The notes below the pieces were generated by a model. The model did no database searches. It worked only from the letters and a program-made list of their open reading frames with translations, and was not told where the DNA came from. The position numbers and the translations under genes are program-made. From Lachnospiraceae bacterium (GTDB taxonomy: Bacteria; Bacillota; Clostridia; Lachnospirales; Lachnospiraceae), in NCBI GenBank assembly GCA_017546025.1, contig JAFYYS010000005.1, positions 41,904 through 105,903 on the forward strand: 64,000 nucleotides of DNA, in the 5' to 3' direction. Of this stretch, positions 50,198 to 60,140 are shown piece by piece. The stretch's first letter is position 1; each line of letters begins with the position of its first letter.

Positions 50198-51074
50198 CAT
50201 ATTCATAAAGCTTTTTCGATTTGAAAAGCTGTTTCAGTTCCTTCTTGCGGTCGGGGTAGCGGTCCTGCAGGTACGCCCAGACCTCCTTGAGCTTGAAAAG
50301 CGTCGGTGTTTCGGTGAAAGCCTTGAGGTTTTCCTCCTTCAGTTCCGTAAGCCACGCCTGAATTTCGTCGTCGCTCGCCGGCGCCTGCCCGTGCAGCTCG
50401 CCGAGAAGCCCCGGATTTCGCAACATGCCGCGTCCGATCATGACTGCCTTAATGTCCGGAAACGACGCAATCAGCCGTTCGTAATCCGAGACCGTGCAGA
50501 TGTCCCCGTTGTAAACGAGCGGCATCTTCGCATGCTCATACGCATAGGAAAATGTGCCGAGCCGGACGGGCGGTTTGTACATGTCGGTCTTGAGCCGCGG
50601 GTGTACAATCAGTTCGGTCATCGGAAAGCGGTTGTATAAAGACAGAAGCTCCGGCCAGACCGATTCGTCGTCGTAGCCGACGCGCGTTTTAACCGAAATC
50701 GGAAGAGGACTCTTCTCAAAGATTTCGTCAAGAAATGCCGCAAGCGCCGGGATGTCCCGCAGAAATCCGCTTCCGCGTCCCTTGCCGGTAACCGTTCCGG
50801 ACGGGCAGCCGAGATTCAGGTTTACGCTTTCGTAGCCGCAGTCCTTCATCATCGCGGCAACCTGCAGAAAATCCTCCGCCTTGTTGGAAAGAATCTGCGG
50901 AATGACAGGAACGCCGTCCTTTGTGGGCTCGGATTTCTTCAGTTCCTTCGTGTTGAAGCCGGTGTTGCCGAAGAACGGCGTATACAGCCGGTCGAACGGG
51001 TAGAAATGCTTCTGGTAGATTGTCCGAAACAACGCTCCGGTAATGCCCTCGAGCGGTGCCATATAAAACTGCAT
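50169..51074 (-). CDS. dus: tRNA-dihydrouridine synthase
   Basis: A 301-residue flavoenzyme that reduces uridine in the D-loop of tRNA using FMN and NADPH. The TIM-barrel start MQFYMAPLEGITGALFRTIY matches the family N-terminus, which is why I choose ATG 51074 over TTG 51086, though neither has an ideal ribosome site; GGAGAG lies at about 51107 with a small hairpin (GAAGC/GCTTC) between it and the start. The catalytic Cys is in SVNLNLGCPSGTVTGKGRGSGFL, followed by ISVKTRVGYDD, LIVHPRL, VYNGDICT and MIGRGMLRNPGLL. It is a single gene on the minus strand with its own promoter. Confidence 0.93.
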   Translation of the reverse strand: MQFYMAPLEGITGALFRTIYQKHFYPFDRLYTPFFGNTGFNTKELKKSEPTKDGVPVIPQILSNKAEDFLQVAAMMKDCGYESVNLNLGCPSGTVTGKGRGSGFLRDIPALAAFLDEIFEKSPLPISVKTRVGYDDESVWPELLSLYNRFPMTELIVHPRLKTDMYKPPVRLGTFSYAYEHAKMPLVYNGDICTVSDYERLIASFPDIKAVMIGRGMLRNPGLLGELHGQAPASDDEIQAWLTELKEENLKAFTETPTLFKLKEVWAYLQDRYPDRKKELKQLFKSKKLYEYENAAASVFR

Positions 51075-51127
51075 GGTATTTGTCAAAGAAGCACGCGGCT
51101 TCTCTCCTTTCTTTCGGAAACGAGACG

Positions 51128-51156
51128 ATTATAGCACGCGGACCGGTTTTTGCAAA
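51128..51156 (-). promoter_or_regulatory. Promoter of the dus gene
   Basis: On the minus strand TTTGCA (51156-51151), a 17-base spacer and a perfect TATAAT (51133-51128) lie about 55 bases ahead of the start codon. It is back-to-back with the promoter of the YitT-family gene. Confidence 0.7.
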
Positions 51157-51166
51157 GCCGCAATCG

Positions 51167-51195
51167 TTGAAATCGTTTCCGTCGTGTGCTATACT
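51167..51195 (+). promoter_or_regulatory. Promoter of the YitT-family gene
   Basis: TTGAAA (51167-51172), a 17-base spacer and TATACT (51190-51195) lie 33 bases before the ATG at 51229. Confidence 0.72.
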
Positions 51196-51228
51196 TTTCC
51201 CAGAACGTGCACGGAAAGGCGGATTGAC

Positions 51229-52071
51229 ATGAGCAAGCGGATTGAAACGGTTCTTTCGTATGTTGTCATTATGTTCGGGGCTCTTTTGGCGAGCTTTTCC
51301 GTCGTGTGCATTCTGATTCCGAACGACGCGATTGATTACGGCACCGCCGGCATCGCCATTTTAATCAGCAAATTGAACGGCTGGAATCTGTCCGCCTGCG
51401 TGGCGGCTGTGTTTGCGCCGTTTTTGATTCTCGGCTTCATCATTCTCGGCAAGGGCTTCGGCCTTAGGGCCATCTGGGGCTCCCTCGTTTACACGGCCGG
51501 CATCTCGATCTTCGAGCGCGTGCCGTTTGAGCTGAACACCGAGCATTTCCTCGCGGTCGTATTCGGCGGCGCGATTCTCGGCGCGGGACTTTCCTTAATC
51601 CTGAAAAGCGGCGGCTGCATCGACGGCTCGGAAATCTTCGCGAACATCGTGGTCAGCAAGCTTTCCGGAAAGACCGGCAAAAGCTTCAGCATGACGTATC
51701 TGCTGATCGGCTTCAACGCCTGCGTATATGCGGCGGTCTTCCTTTTCCTGAACCGGAACGCGGCGCTGATGAGCCTTCTGGTATACGTCGTCGCATCTTC
51801 CATCATCAACCACTTCACCGACCGCTACGAAGCAATCAAACAGGTGACGATCATTACGAAGGAGGAAAATGCGAACGCTCTCGCCTTAGCCATCAAGGAA
51901 GAGATGAACAAAACATGCACGGCGATGGACTCGTTCGGCATGATTTCCGGGCGGAACAAGATGCTGATATGCTATGTCAACTACTTCGAACTGCCGAAGA
52001 TTAAGGAACTGATTGCGAAGAGCGGCGGGGCATTTACCACCATCTCAACAGTCGATGAAATCGTAAAATAA
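51229..52071 (+). CDS. YitT-family membrane protein (DUF161/DUF2179)
   Basis: A 280-residue membrane protein. The start at ATG 51229 has AAGGCGG upstream; a longer in-frame extension precedes the promoter and is rejected. About five or six hydrophobic segments run to residue 200, with the family text IPNDAIDYGTAGIAILISKL and LKSGGCIDGSEIFANIV. The last 85 residues are a cytosolic DUF2179 domain (VTIITKEENANALALAIKEEM, GRNKMLICYVNYFELPKIKELI, GGAFTTISTVDEIV). Function of the family is not firmly known. The gene ends just before the CIRCE element, whose own stem followed by TTTT may end its transcript. Confidence 0.9.
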   Translation: MSKRIETVLSYVVIMFGALLASFSVVCILIPNDAIDYGTAGIAILISKLNGWNLSACVAAVFAPFLILGFIILGKGFGLRAIWGSLVYTAGISIFERVPFELNTEHFLAVVFGGAILGAGLSLILKSGGCIDGSEIFANIVVSKLSGKTGKSFSMTYLLIGFNACVYAAVFLFLNRNAALMSLLVYVVASSIINHFTDRYEAIKQVTIITKEENANALALAIKEEMNKTCTAMDSFGMISGRNKMLICYVNYFELPKIKELIAKSGGAFTTISTVDEIVK

Positions 52072-52076
52072 ATCTG

Positions 52077-52103
52077 TTAGCACTCGTCACTCGCGAGTGC
52101 TAA
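52077..52103. promoter_or_regulatory. CIRCE operator (HrcA site)
   Basis: A perfect TTAGCACTC (52077-52085), nine bases, GAGTGCTAA (52095-52103). This is the exact consensus of the heat-shock operator bound by the HrcA repressor, ahead of groES. Here it sits upstream of the -35 box rather than after the -10, with seven bases between. Confidence 0.98.
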
Positions 52104-52110
52104 TTTTCTG

Positions 52111-52139
52111 TTGACAACGTCCCTTTTTCGTGCTATAAC
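52111..52139 (+). promoter_or_regulatory. Promoter of groES-groEL
   Basis: A perfect TTGACA (52111-52116), a 17-base spacer and TATAAC (52134-52139). The expected 5' untranslated region is about 90 bases long and carries two hairpins: CGGAAAC/GTTTCCG (52151-52175) and TATCCGGA/TCCGGGTA (52193-52213), the latter close to the ribosome site TAGGAGG. Confidence 0.88.
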
Positions 52140-52234
52140 TGTTTGTGCAGCGGAAACATGAAGACGTTGTTTCCGTACATATGAGAAACAGGTATCCGGA
52201 CAGTTTCCGGGTACAGAGAATAGGAGGCAGTATC

Positions 52235-52522
52235 ATGAAGTTAAGACCTTTGGGTGACAAAGTCGTTTTAAAGCAGAAGGCAGCGGAAGAGACCACGAAG
52301 TCCGGTATCATCCTTACCACTTCCGCACAGGAGAAGCCCCAGGAGGCTGTCGTTGTTGCGGTTGGCCCCGGCGGAATGGTTGACGGCAAGGAAGTAACGA
52401 TGCTCGTCAAGGAAGGCGATCAGGTTATTTATTCCAAATATGCAGGAACCAACGTGAAGCTCGGTGACGAGGAGTTCATCGTTGTGAAACAGAATGATAT
52501 TATTGCTCTTGTAGAAGAGTAA
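52235..52522 (+). CDS. groES: Co-chaperonin GroES
   Basis: A 95-residue co-chaperonin, the normal length. The start is ATG 52235 (text MKLRPLGDKVVLKQK) behind TAGGAGG; an upstream in-frame extension lies in the leader and is rejected. The mobile loop is EETTKSGIILTTSAQEKPQEAVVVAVGPGG and the roof and C-terminal text KEGDQVIYSKYAGTNVKL is standard. It caps the GroEL ring during protein folding. groEL follows after 18 bases in the same operon under CIRCE control. Confidence 0.98.
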   Translation: MKLRPLGDKVVLKQKAAEETTKSGIILTTSAQEKPQEAVVVAVGPGGMVDGKEVTMLVKEGDQVIYSKYAGTNVKLGDEEFIVVKQNDIIALVEE

Positions 52523-54157
<1,635 letters not shown>

Positions 54158-54202
54158 AATAAAAGGACAGACCCGCCAGACGGGATGATCCCTTGAATTT
54201 AC

Positions 54203-54230
54203 GGGGGTCCACGATGTGGACCCCCTTTTT
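54203..54230 (+). terminator. Terminator of the groES-groEL operon
   Basis: GGGGGTCCAC (54203-54212) pairs with GTGGACCCCC (54216-54225) around GAT and is followed by TTTTTCTTT. Confidence 0.95.
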
Positions 54231-54245
54231 CTTTAGAGAGGGTTT

Positions 54246-55517
54246 ATGGACAGCAAAAACTTCACGCGATTTGACATGAGCAAGCCGCCGGTACGGACGA
54301 AATGGTACCTGCGGCCTTTGACGTATATTCTGAGCGCGCCCGATGTAAGAAAGCATAAGACGAAGATTACGAAGACCCGCACGGAAGGGCTCAAGCCGCC
54401 GTATCTGATGCTTTGCAATCATAATTCCTTCCTGGATTTCAAAGTGCTGACAAAGGCAATCTTTCCGAAGCGCGCCAACTATGTTGTCGCAATCGACGGA
54501 TTCATCGGCAGGGAGAAGCTTCTTCGAAACGTCGGATGTATCTGTAAGCGCAAGTTCACGAGCGATATCATCCTCGTGAAGCAGCTCAAGCAGGTACTCA
54601 AAAACGGCGACATTGCGGTCATCTATCCGGAGGCGCGTTACTCGCTTTGCGGCACAACCGCTGTGCTGCCGGAATCGCTCGGAAAGCTTTGCAAGGTCAT
54701 GAAGGTACCGGTTGTGACATTCATCTGCCACGGCAACCATGTAACCTCGCCGTTTTGGAATCTGCACGACCGCGGCATCAAGCCGACCGAAGCGGAGATG
54801 ACGCTTTTGTTCACCCCTGAGGAGCTTGCCGAAACAAGCGTTGAGGAGATCAACAAAAAGCTTGTCGAAGCGTTCCAATATGACGATTACAAATGGCAGA
54901 AGGAACGCGGCCTTAAGACGAAATACAAAAAGCGTGCCGAAGGGCTTTCTAAGATACTCTACCAGTGCCCTGCCTGCCGCACCGAGTTCCGCATGGAAAC
55001 CGAAGGCACGAAGCTTCGCTGCGCTGCCTGCGGAAAGACGTGGGTTTTAAGCGAGTTGAACGAGCTGTCCGCGGAATCCGGCGAAACCGAATTCTCCCAC
55101 ATCCCCGACTGGTATGAATGGGAGCGGGCCAATGTCCGTGCCGAGGTGGAAGCAGGCACCTACACAAGCGGGGAGCTTGACGTCCACGTGGATTCGCTTC
55201 CGAACGCGAAGGGCTATGTGCGGCTCGGAAACGGAAAGATGGTGCACGACGAACAGGGCTTCCGGGTTTGGGGCACCGATGATCAGGGCATGGCATTTGC
55301 CATGGAGATTCCCGCTAAGACGCAGTACTCGGTACACATCGAGTACGAGTACCTCGGCAAATACGGCGACTGCGTCGATCTGAACACGCTGCAGGACACC
55401 TGGTACGTGTATCCGCACGGGCAGGATTTCGCGGTGACGAAGATGGCGCTTGCGACCGAGGAAATCTATCAGAAAATCAAGCGTGACGAAGAAAAGCAGA
55501 AAGCTTCAACGAAATAA
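54246..55517 (+). CDS. PlsC-like acyltransferase with zinc-ribbon and C-terminal domain
   Basis: A 423-residue protein. Residues 40-230 resemble a glycerolphosphate acyltransferase domain: the catalytic NHNSFLDFKVL (NHxxxxD) near residue 58 and a later YPEARYS motif that stands for the usual FPEGTRS. Then comes a zinc ribbon with two CxxC pairs (CPACRTEF and RCAACGKTW, about 238-263) and a C-terminal region of 150 residues without a name (AKGYVRLGNGKMVHDEQGF, IEYEYLGKYGDCVDLNTL). It has no strong membrane helix. A role in phospholipid acylation is likely for the first domain; how the zinc ribbon contributes is unclear. AGAGAGGG precedes the ATG. Confidence 0.8.
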   Translation: MDSKNFTRFDMSKPPVRTKWYLRPLTYILSAPDVRKHKTKITKTRTEGLKPPYLMLCNHNSFLDFKVLTKAIFPKRANYVVAIDGFIGREKLLRNVGCICKRKFTSDIILVKQLKQVLKNGDIAVIYPEARYSLCGTTAVLPESLGKLCKVMKVPVVTFICHGNHVTSPFWNLHDRGIKPTEAEMTLLFTPEELAETSVEEINKKLVEAFQYDDYKWQKERGLKTKYKKRAEGLSKILYQCPACRTEFRMETEGTKLRCAACGKTWVLSELNELSAESGETEFSHIPDWYEWERANVRAEVEAGTYTSGELDVHVDSLPNAKGYVRLGNGKMVHDEQGFRVWGTDDQGMAFAMEIPAKTQYSVHIEYEYLGKYGDCVDLNTLQDTWYVYPHGQDFAVTKMALATEEIYQKIKRDEEKQKASTK

Positions 55518-55523
55518 AGGCAC

Positions 55524-55556
55524 AAAAAACCGGCCTCCGAAAGGAGACCGGTTTTT
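55524..55556. terminator. Bidirectional terminator between convergent genes
   Basis: CCGGCCTCC (55530-55538) pairs with GGAGACCGG (55543-55551, one mismatch) around GAAA, flanked by an A-run on the left and TTTTTT on the right. It serves the acyltransferase gene on the plus strand and the membrane-anchored protein gene on the minus strand. Confidence 0.88.
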
Positions 55557-55570
55557 TAATCGATGAATGG

Positions 55571-57007
55571 TTAATCGAGTGCTTCGAAGCCGACGAAGGT
55601 TGCCGCCGTGCCGTCCGGAATCACGACGGTTGCGTTGTAAACGACCGTGCCGTCGCTGTCGGTTCTCAGGGTCACGCTGCGGACGCCGCCTGCAAGAAGC
55701 GTATGCTCGCCGAGGAAGCAGATCGGGTTTTCGTACGTGGATTCGTCAACGGAAATCGCTTTGTCAGCGCCGTAGATTTCAATTTCGACGCCGCCCTTTA
55801 CGATGACGGCGCTCGGGCTGTACTCCGACCGGAGCCACAGGCCGATGCCGTTGCTCTGACCTTCGTTGACGGTCAGAGATCCGTTTCCGGAAAATGTGAC
55901 GCTTCCGCCGTACATGGCGCCCCATACGACGATCTGGCCGATGTGGTTGTCGCCGATCAGGTTGATCGTGAAGCCGTTGCCCATCAGGTTGACGTCCAGA
56001 ATGTCGGCCGTGCAGTTCTCAAGCGTCAGGACGTTGGTGTTCGGGTCGTAGGTGGCGCCGGGCACTTCGTCGAGCTGACCGCCCATGGTCTCCCATATCG
56101 CGCCCATCTGTAAGAACCGGTATGCCGTGTCGCCTGCAAGGGCCATACGGACGTATTCTTCCGGAAGGCCGTAGTCGTTCCAGGCCATTGCGCCTGCAAA
56201 GTCCGGATCCTGATTCGGCAGAATCGGAAGCGTGGCGTCACCGAACTCGTAATAGCCTTCGCTGTGGCTTCTCAGATAAGCATCGCAGTAGATGTCCACC
56301 TGGTATACGGCATAGATCGTTCCGCCGAGAAGCACGAGGTTCTGCGGGCTGTCGCCGCTTCCGGAGGTGATGGCATCCTCGCTCAGCTGATAGCCGAGGA
56401 ACTTCTTCGTCCGGTCTGTTTCGGGCAGGAACTTCGGATTGCCGCCCCATGTCTTCAGCCATGCCTTGACTTCAGCCATAGCCTCTTCTTCGGTCTCACA
56501 CGGCGAGGACGCGAAGATGTAATCCGGCTCGTTCGAAGCGTGGATGACCGTTAATACCTTCTCGGTTGCATCCGCGATGGAGCCCTCCGGGAAGTTCAGG
56601 TATTCCGGAGTCGGAGTCGGCGTAGGCGTCGGTGTCGCGGTCGGTTCCGCAGTCGGCGTCGGCGTCGCAAGAGCGGCGGCAATCGGGTCGTCATTTGCCC
56701 CGGCTAAAAAGTCCTTTCCGAGCGGGTCAGCGCCGGATGCAGCCAGGAACACGGCAGCAGTCGCAAGTGTTGCGGCAACCGGCATCTGAAGGGTTTTGAA
56801 GAGCTTCTTCAGGACATTCCGGCTGTGGGACGAATCGGCCTTCGGGGCAGAAGCTTCTGCCTCCGCGGGAACAGGGAATTCCGCAGGAACGGCGGTGATT
56901 TCCGGACTCATGGGAGGACATTCCGGTGCCGGCAAAGCAATTTCGGGAGCAAGATGGTCTTCTTCCGGTAATCGATTGTATTCATCCGGTATACGGTTAA
57001 ATTCCAT
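55571..57007 (-). CDS. Membrane-anchored protein of unknown function with Thr-Pro linker
   Basis: A 478-residue protein. The first 65 residues are Pro/Glu-rich (PAPECPPMSPE and similar) and would lie in the cytosol. One membrane helix follows (QMPVAATLATAAVFLAAS), then an outside Thr/Pro repeat linker (TPTAEPTATPTPTPTPTP, about 114-133). The outside part has an alpha/beta-looking middle and a C-terminal beta-rich region with text such as VLTLENCTADILDVNLMGNGFTINL and GGSVTFSGNGSLTVNEGQS, which recalls carbohydrate-binding beta-helix repeats. No catalytic motif is evident. AAGGAGGG lies before the ATG. It follows the MscS gene by 39 bases, so they may share a transcript. Confidence 0.72.
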   Translation of the reverse strand: MEFNRIPDEYNRLPEEDHLAPEIALPAPECPPMSPEITAVPAEFPVPAEAEASAPKADSSHSRNVLKKLFKTLQMPVAATLATAAVFLAASGADPLGKDFLAGANDDPIAAALATPTPTAEPTATPTPTPTPTPEYLNFPEGSIADATEKVLTVIHASNEPDYIFASSPCETEEEAMAEVKAWLKTWGGNPKFLPETDRTKKFLGYQLSEDAITSGSGDSPQNLVLLGGTIYAVYQVDIYCDAYLRSHSEGYYEFGDATLPILPNQDPDFAGAMAWNDYGLPEEYVRMALAGDTAYRFLQMGAIWETMGGQLDEVPGATYDPNTNVLTLENCTADILDVNLMGNGFTINLIGDNHIGQIVVWGAMYGGSVTFSGNGSLTVNEGQSNGIGLWLRSEYSPSAVIVKGGVEIEIYGADKAISVDESTYENPICFLGEHTLLAGGVRSVTLRTDSDGTVVYNATVVIPDGTAATFVGFEALD

Positions 57008-57046
57008 AAATCCCTCCTTGATGCAGAGTTCTTAACGAACCGTGAA

Positions 57047-57943
57047 TCAGGACTTGTCGGTATGAATATCGAGCTGCGGGAACGGGCACTCCACGCCGAG
57101 CTGTCTGAAACCGAGCAGAAGGTCGTGGTTCAAAATACGTGCGCCGCTGTAGATATCCTTCTCGTCTACGTTGACGACGAAACGGAGAACGACGGCACTG
57201 TCAGCAAGCTCCTGCACGCCGAGGTACTTCGGGGGCTCCTTCATGACATCGGGATGCTTGGCGAAGATCTCGTCCATGAGCTTCGGGATGCCGGCTTCAA
57301 GCTTTTCAAGGTCAGTCTGGTAAGGAACCGCGATGTCGCTGATGCTTCGGGACGGTTTGTTCGAGCGGTTCAGGATGTTCTGCATCGCAGAGTTGTTGAC
57401 AATCTTCACATTTCCGCCGGGATCGGTGATGCAGGTGGTACGGATGCCGATGCTCGTCACGGTGCCGCGGAAGCCGCCGACTTCCACGATGTCGCCGACG
57501 TTATACTGGTTTTCAAACAGCATGAACGTTCCGGTTACGACGTCTGCGATCAGGCTCTCGGCACTGAAACCGATGACCAGGGCTAAGATTCCGACGCTGG
57601 CAACGATGGTCGAAACGTTGCAGCCGAGAATCGAAAGACCCCAGCAGAGGATGACAATCGCGGTCACATACTTGAGCATGCTCGAAACGATGGAAAGCAC
57701 GGAACGCGCGCGGTGATTCTCGGGATTAAAGAGGCCGAGGACAAATACAATCAGTGACTCAACAAGCAGCACGCCGCATACCATGCACAAAAGGTACAGC
57801 AGCTTAACGCCCTGGAAATTGCCGAACGCGTCTCCCAGGTCGTAGAAATCAATCCAATCGCCAATCCATCCGACAAGAAGTGCAATGACCAGCACGGCAA
57901 AAAGCACGATCAGACGGATCAATACAGGTTTTTTGTTATTCAT
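57047..57943 (-). CDS. mscS: Small-conductance mechanosensitive channel (MscS family)
   Basis: A 298-residue channel. Three membrane helices: about residues 8-28, 45-72 and the pore region SIVSSMLKYVTAIVILCWGLSILG with VGILALVIGFSAESLIADVVTGTFMLFE (the Gly/Ala-rich pore helix). The MscS beta domain follows with NVGDIVEVGGFRGTVTSIGIRTTCI and the conserved VPNS-like text IVNNSAMQNILN. The C-terminal domain ends near GVECPFPQLDI. It releases osmolytes when the membrane is stretched. GAGGAGG precedes the ATG, and a promoter lies at 58014-58042. Confidence 0.93.
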   Translation of the reverse strand: MNNKKPVLIRLIVLFAVLVIALLVGWIGDWIDFYDLGDAFGNFQGVKLLYLLCMVCGVLLVESLIVFVLGLFNPENHRARSVLSIVSSMLKYVTAIVILCWGLSILGCNVSTIVASVGILALVIGFSAESLIADVVTGTFMLFENQYNVGDIVEVGGFRGTVTSIGIRTTCITDPGGNVKIVNNSAMQNILNRSNKPSRSISDIAVPYQTDLEKLEAGIPKLMDEIFAKHPDVMKEPPKYLGVQELADSAVVLRFVVNVDEKDIYSGARILNHDLLLGFRQLGVECPFPQLDIHTDKS

Positions 57944-58013
57944 GAAACGACCTCCTCTTTTGCGTAAATCAAATCCGCCTTTCCGGGGAAAGGCGAGAAT
58001 TTGTTATAAAATA

Positions 58014-58042
58014 AGTATAGCGCAAATAAAGGCCGACAACAA
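58014..58042 (-). promoter_or_regulatory. Promoter of the mscS gene
   Basis: On the minus strand TTGTTG (58042-58037), a 17-base spacer and TATACT (58019-58014) lie about 70 bases ahead of the start codon. Confidence 0.65.
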
Positions 58043-58129
58043 GATTTCCGGGCCTTTCCCGATGGAAAACGCGACGCTTCCCGGGGTGCCCCGGAAAATG
58101 TAGCATATTCTTGCATTTCCCCTCGAATA

Positions 58130-58158
58130 TTGTTTTTTCACAATGTTTGTGGTACAAT
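58130..58158 (+). promoter_or_regulatory. Promoter of the dnaX-ybaB-recR operon
   Basis: TTGTTT (58130-58135), a 17-base spacer and TACAAT (58153-58158) lie 36 bases before the dnaX start. A G/C-rich inverted repeat (TTCCCGGGG with CCCCGGAA, about 58078-58095) lies upstream of it. Confidence 0.68.
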
Positions 58159-58194
58159 TTATCAGAATGAGTTAATCTGCGCAGGAGGTAAATG

Positions 58195-59760
58195 ATGGCA
58201 TACACGGCAATGTACCGCAAGTTCCGTCCGGACACCTTTTCGGAAGTAAAAGGCCAGGACGATATCGTGCGTACCCTGAAGAATCAGATTCTGTCCGAAC
58301 GCGTCGGCCACGCTTATCTCTTCTGCGGAACGAGAGGTACCGGCAAGACGTCCGTCGCGAAGATTTTCGCTCGGGCAATCAACTGCCTGAATCCGAAGGA
58401 CGGCAATCCGTGCAACGAATGCGCGGTCTGCAAAAACATCCTCTCGGGAAGCTCCATGAATGTGGCGGAGATTGATGCCGCCAGCAACAACAGCGTCGAC
58501 AACATCCGCGAAATCGTGGAGGAGGTCCGGTATTCGCCGACGGAAGGCAAATACCGCGTGTACATCATCGACGAGGTTCACATGCTTTCGCAAGGCGCCT
58601 TCAACGCGCTTTTGAAAACGCTTGAGGAACCGCCGTCGTACGTCGTATTTATCCTCGCCACGACCGAGGCGCACAAGATTCCGATCACGATTCTTTCGCG
58701 GTGCCAGCGGTATGATTTCAAGCGGATCAGGATGGAGACGATTGCCGACCGGCTGATGGACCTCTGCGGACGCGAGGGCATCACGGCCGAGGCTAAGGCG
58801 ATGACGTATCTCGCGAAGGCGGCTGACGGTTCGATGCGGGACGCGTTAAGTTTACTGGAGCGTTGCGTGGCATTTTACTACGGCCAGGAGCTGACTTACG
58901 ACAAGGTGCTCGGCATTCTCGGCACCGTCGATATGGAAGTGTTTGCGAAGATGCTCCGTTACGTACGGGACGGAAACGTTTCCGCATGCATGAAGCTTCT
59001 TGATGAGCTGGTCATTGCGGGGCGCGAGCTTTCGCGGTTCGTGGTGGACTTTACCTGGTATATGCGAAACCTTCTGCTGACGGCGGGAGGCGGAGACGTG
59101 CAGGACATCCTTGAGGTTTCCGGCGAGCAGATGGAAATCTTAAAGCAGGAGGCGCAGGTCTTCACGGAAGCGGAGCTTATGCGGTTCATCAGCATCTGCT
59201 GTGAGCTGACCAACAAGATCCGCTACGCGACCCAGAAGCGCATCCTGATTGAGATGGAATTCATGCGCATGTGCCGGCCCGAAAGCGACACGGACAACGA
59301 TGCGGTTCTTGCCAGAATCAGAAAGCTCGAGGAAACGACCGAAACCTTAAAGCGCGAGGGAGTTGCGATACCGAGCGCGGAGACTAACGCGGAGCCGGAG
59401 GAGGAAGCACCGGCCGAGATACCGGTTGCGCTGCCCGAGGATCTTCGGCGGATTGCGCAGGACTGGAAGGGAATTGTCGAGAGCTTCCCGATGCCCGGCA
59501 GACTTTCCTTATTAAGCGCAAAGCCGTGCCCGGCAGGCGATAACCGGCTTAAGATTCTCTTCTCCAACAAGACCGACCATTGCTATATGGACCGCGACAG
59601 CCGGAAGGAAGACCTCAGAAAGCTGATTGCGAAGATGGTCGGTGTCAGCATTGAAGTCGAGATGGCTTATGAAGGCGATGCGGAAGTGTTCCGCAAGGAA
59701 GCGGACATTACCGTTTTGAATGAACGACTGAACGGATTTACGATTACACAGGAGGATTAA
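58195..59760 (+). CDS. dnaX: DNA polymerase III subunits gamma/tau
   Basis: A 521-residue clamp-loader ATPase. I choose ATG 58195 (AYTAMYRKFRPDTFSEVKGQ) with AGGAGG six bases before it. The AAA+ domain has Walker A GTRGTGKTSVAK, a four-Cys zinc site (NCLNPKDGNPCNECAVCKNI), Walker B YIIDEVHMLS and the sensor region LATTEAHKIPITILSRCQRYDF. Domain III follows, then a tau-like C-terminal part of about 150 residues. I see no slippery A-run that would force a gamma product. It loads the sliding clamp at the replication fork. ybaB follows three bases after the stop. Confidence 0.97.
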   Translation: MAYTAMYRKFRPDTFSEVKGQDDIVRTLKNQILSERVGHAYLFCGTRGTGKTSVAKIFARAINCLNPKDGNPCNECAVCKNILSGSSMNVAEIDAASNNSVDNIREIVEEVRYSPTEGKYRVYIIDEVHMLSQGAFNALLKTLEEPPSYVVFILATTEAHKIPITILSRCQRYDFKRIRMETIADRLMDLCGREGITAEAKAMTYLAKAADGSMRDALSLLERCVAFYYGQELTYDKVLGILGTVDMEVFAKMLRYVRDGNVSACMKLLDELVIAGRELSRFVVDFTWYMRNLLLTAGGGDVQDILEVSGEQMEILKQEAQVFTEAELMRFISICCELTNKIRYATQKRILIEMEFMRMCRPESDTDNDAVLARIRKLEETTETLKREGVAIPSAETNAEPEEEAPAEIPVALPEDLRRIAQDWKGIVESFPMPGRLSLLSAKPCPAGDNRLKILFSNKTDHCYMDRDSRKEDLRKLIAKMVGVSIEVEMAYEGDAEVFRKEADITVLNERLNGFTITQED

Positions 59761-59763
59761 ACA

Positions 59764-60123
59764 ATGGCTAAAAGAGGCGGATACGGCGGCGGCATGATGC
59801 CCGGCAACATGAACAATCTGATGAAGCAGGCACAGAAGATGCAGCGGCAGATGGAGGAGAAGCAGAAGGAGCTCGAGGAGAAGATCTGGGAGGCTACTTC
59901 AGGCGGCGGTGCCGTTAAGGTACGTGTTTCCGGACAGAAGGAGATTGTCGGCATCGAAATCGCTCCCGAGGTTGTTGACCCGGACGATGTGGAGATGCTT
60001 CAGGATCTCATCATGACGGCTGCTAACGAAGCGCTTCGCACGATGGAAGCAGAGAGCGCCGAGATGATGAATGAAATTGCCGGCGGAATCGGCGGACTCG
60101 GCGGTTTCGGCGGTCTGTTCTGA
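59764..60123 (+). CDS. Nucleoid-associated protein YbaB/EbfC
   Basis: A 119-residue protein of the YbaB/EbfC family. A Gly/Met-rich head ([34 protein letters not shown]) leads into the helix-strand core with [20 protein letters not shown] and [20 protein letters not shown]. The tail is Gly-rich ([13 protein letters not shown]). It binds DNA as a dimer. The order dnaX-ybaB-recR is widely conserved and supports the call. Start at ATG 59764, three bases after dnaX, with ACAGGAGG upstream. Confidence 0.96.
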   Translation: MAKRGGYGGGMMPGNMNNLMKQAQKMQRQMEEKQKELEEKIWEATSGGGAVKVRVSGQKEIVGIEIAPEVVDPDDVEMLQDLIMTAANEALRTMEAESAEMMNEIAGGIGGLGGFGGLF

Positions 60124-60140
60124 TTCAGACAGGATAGGGA

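Noticed and set aside
51073..51228. N-terminal extension of the YitT-family gene
   Set aside because: It runs through the divergent promoters and has no ribosome site or homologous text; the start at 51229 is preferred.
56600..56665. Short tandem repeats of GGCGTC type resembling a microsatellite
   Set aside because: They encode the Thr-Pro linker of the minus-strand protein and fit that role fully.
57944..58194. Small SRP RNA gene upstream of dnaX, as in some Firmicutes
   Set aside because: I could not find the conserved SRP RNA core or a long hairpin of the right size; the gap holds two promoters and a short G/C-rich repeat only.
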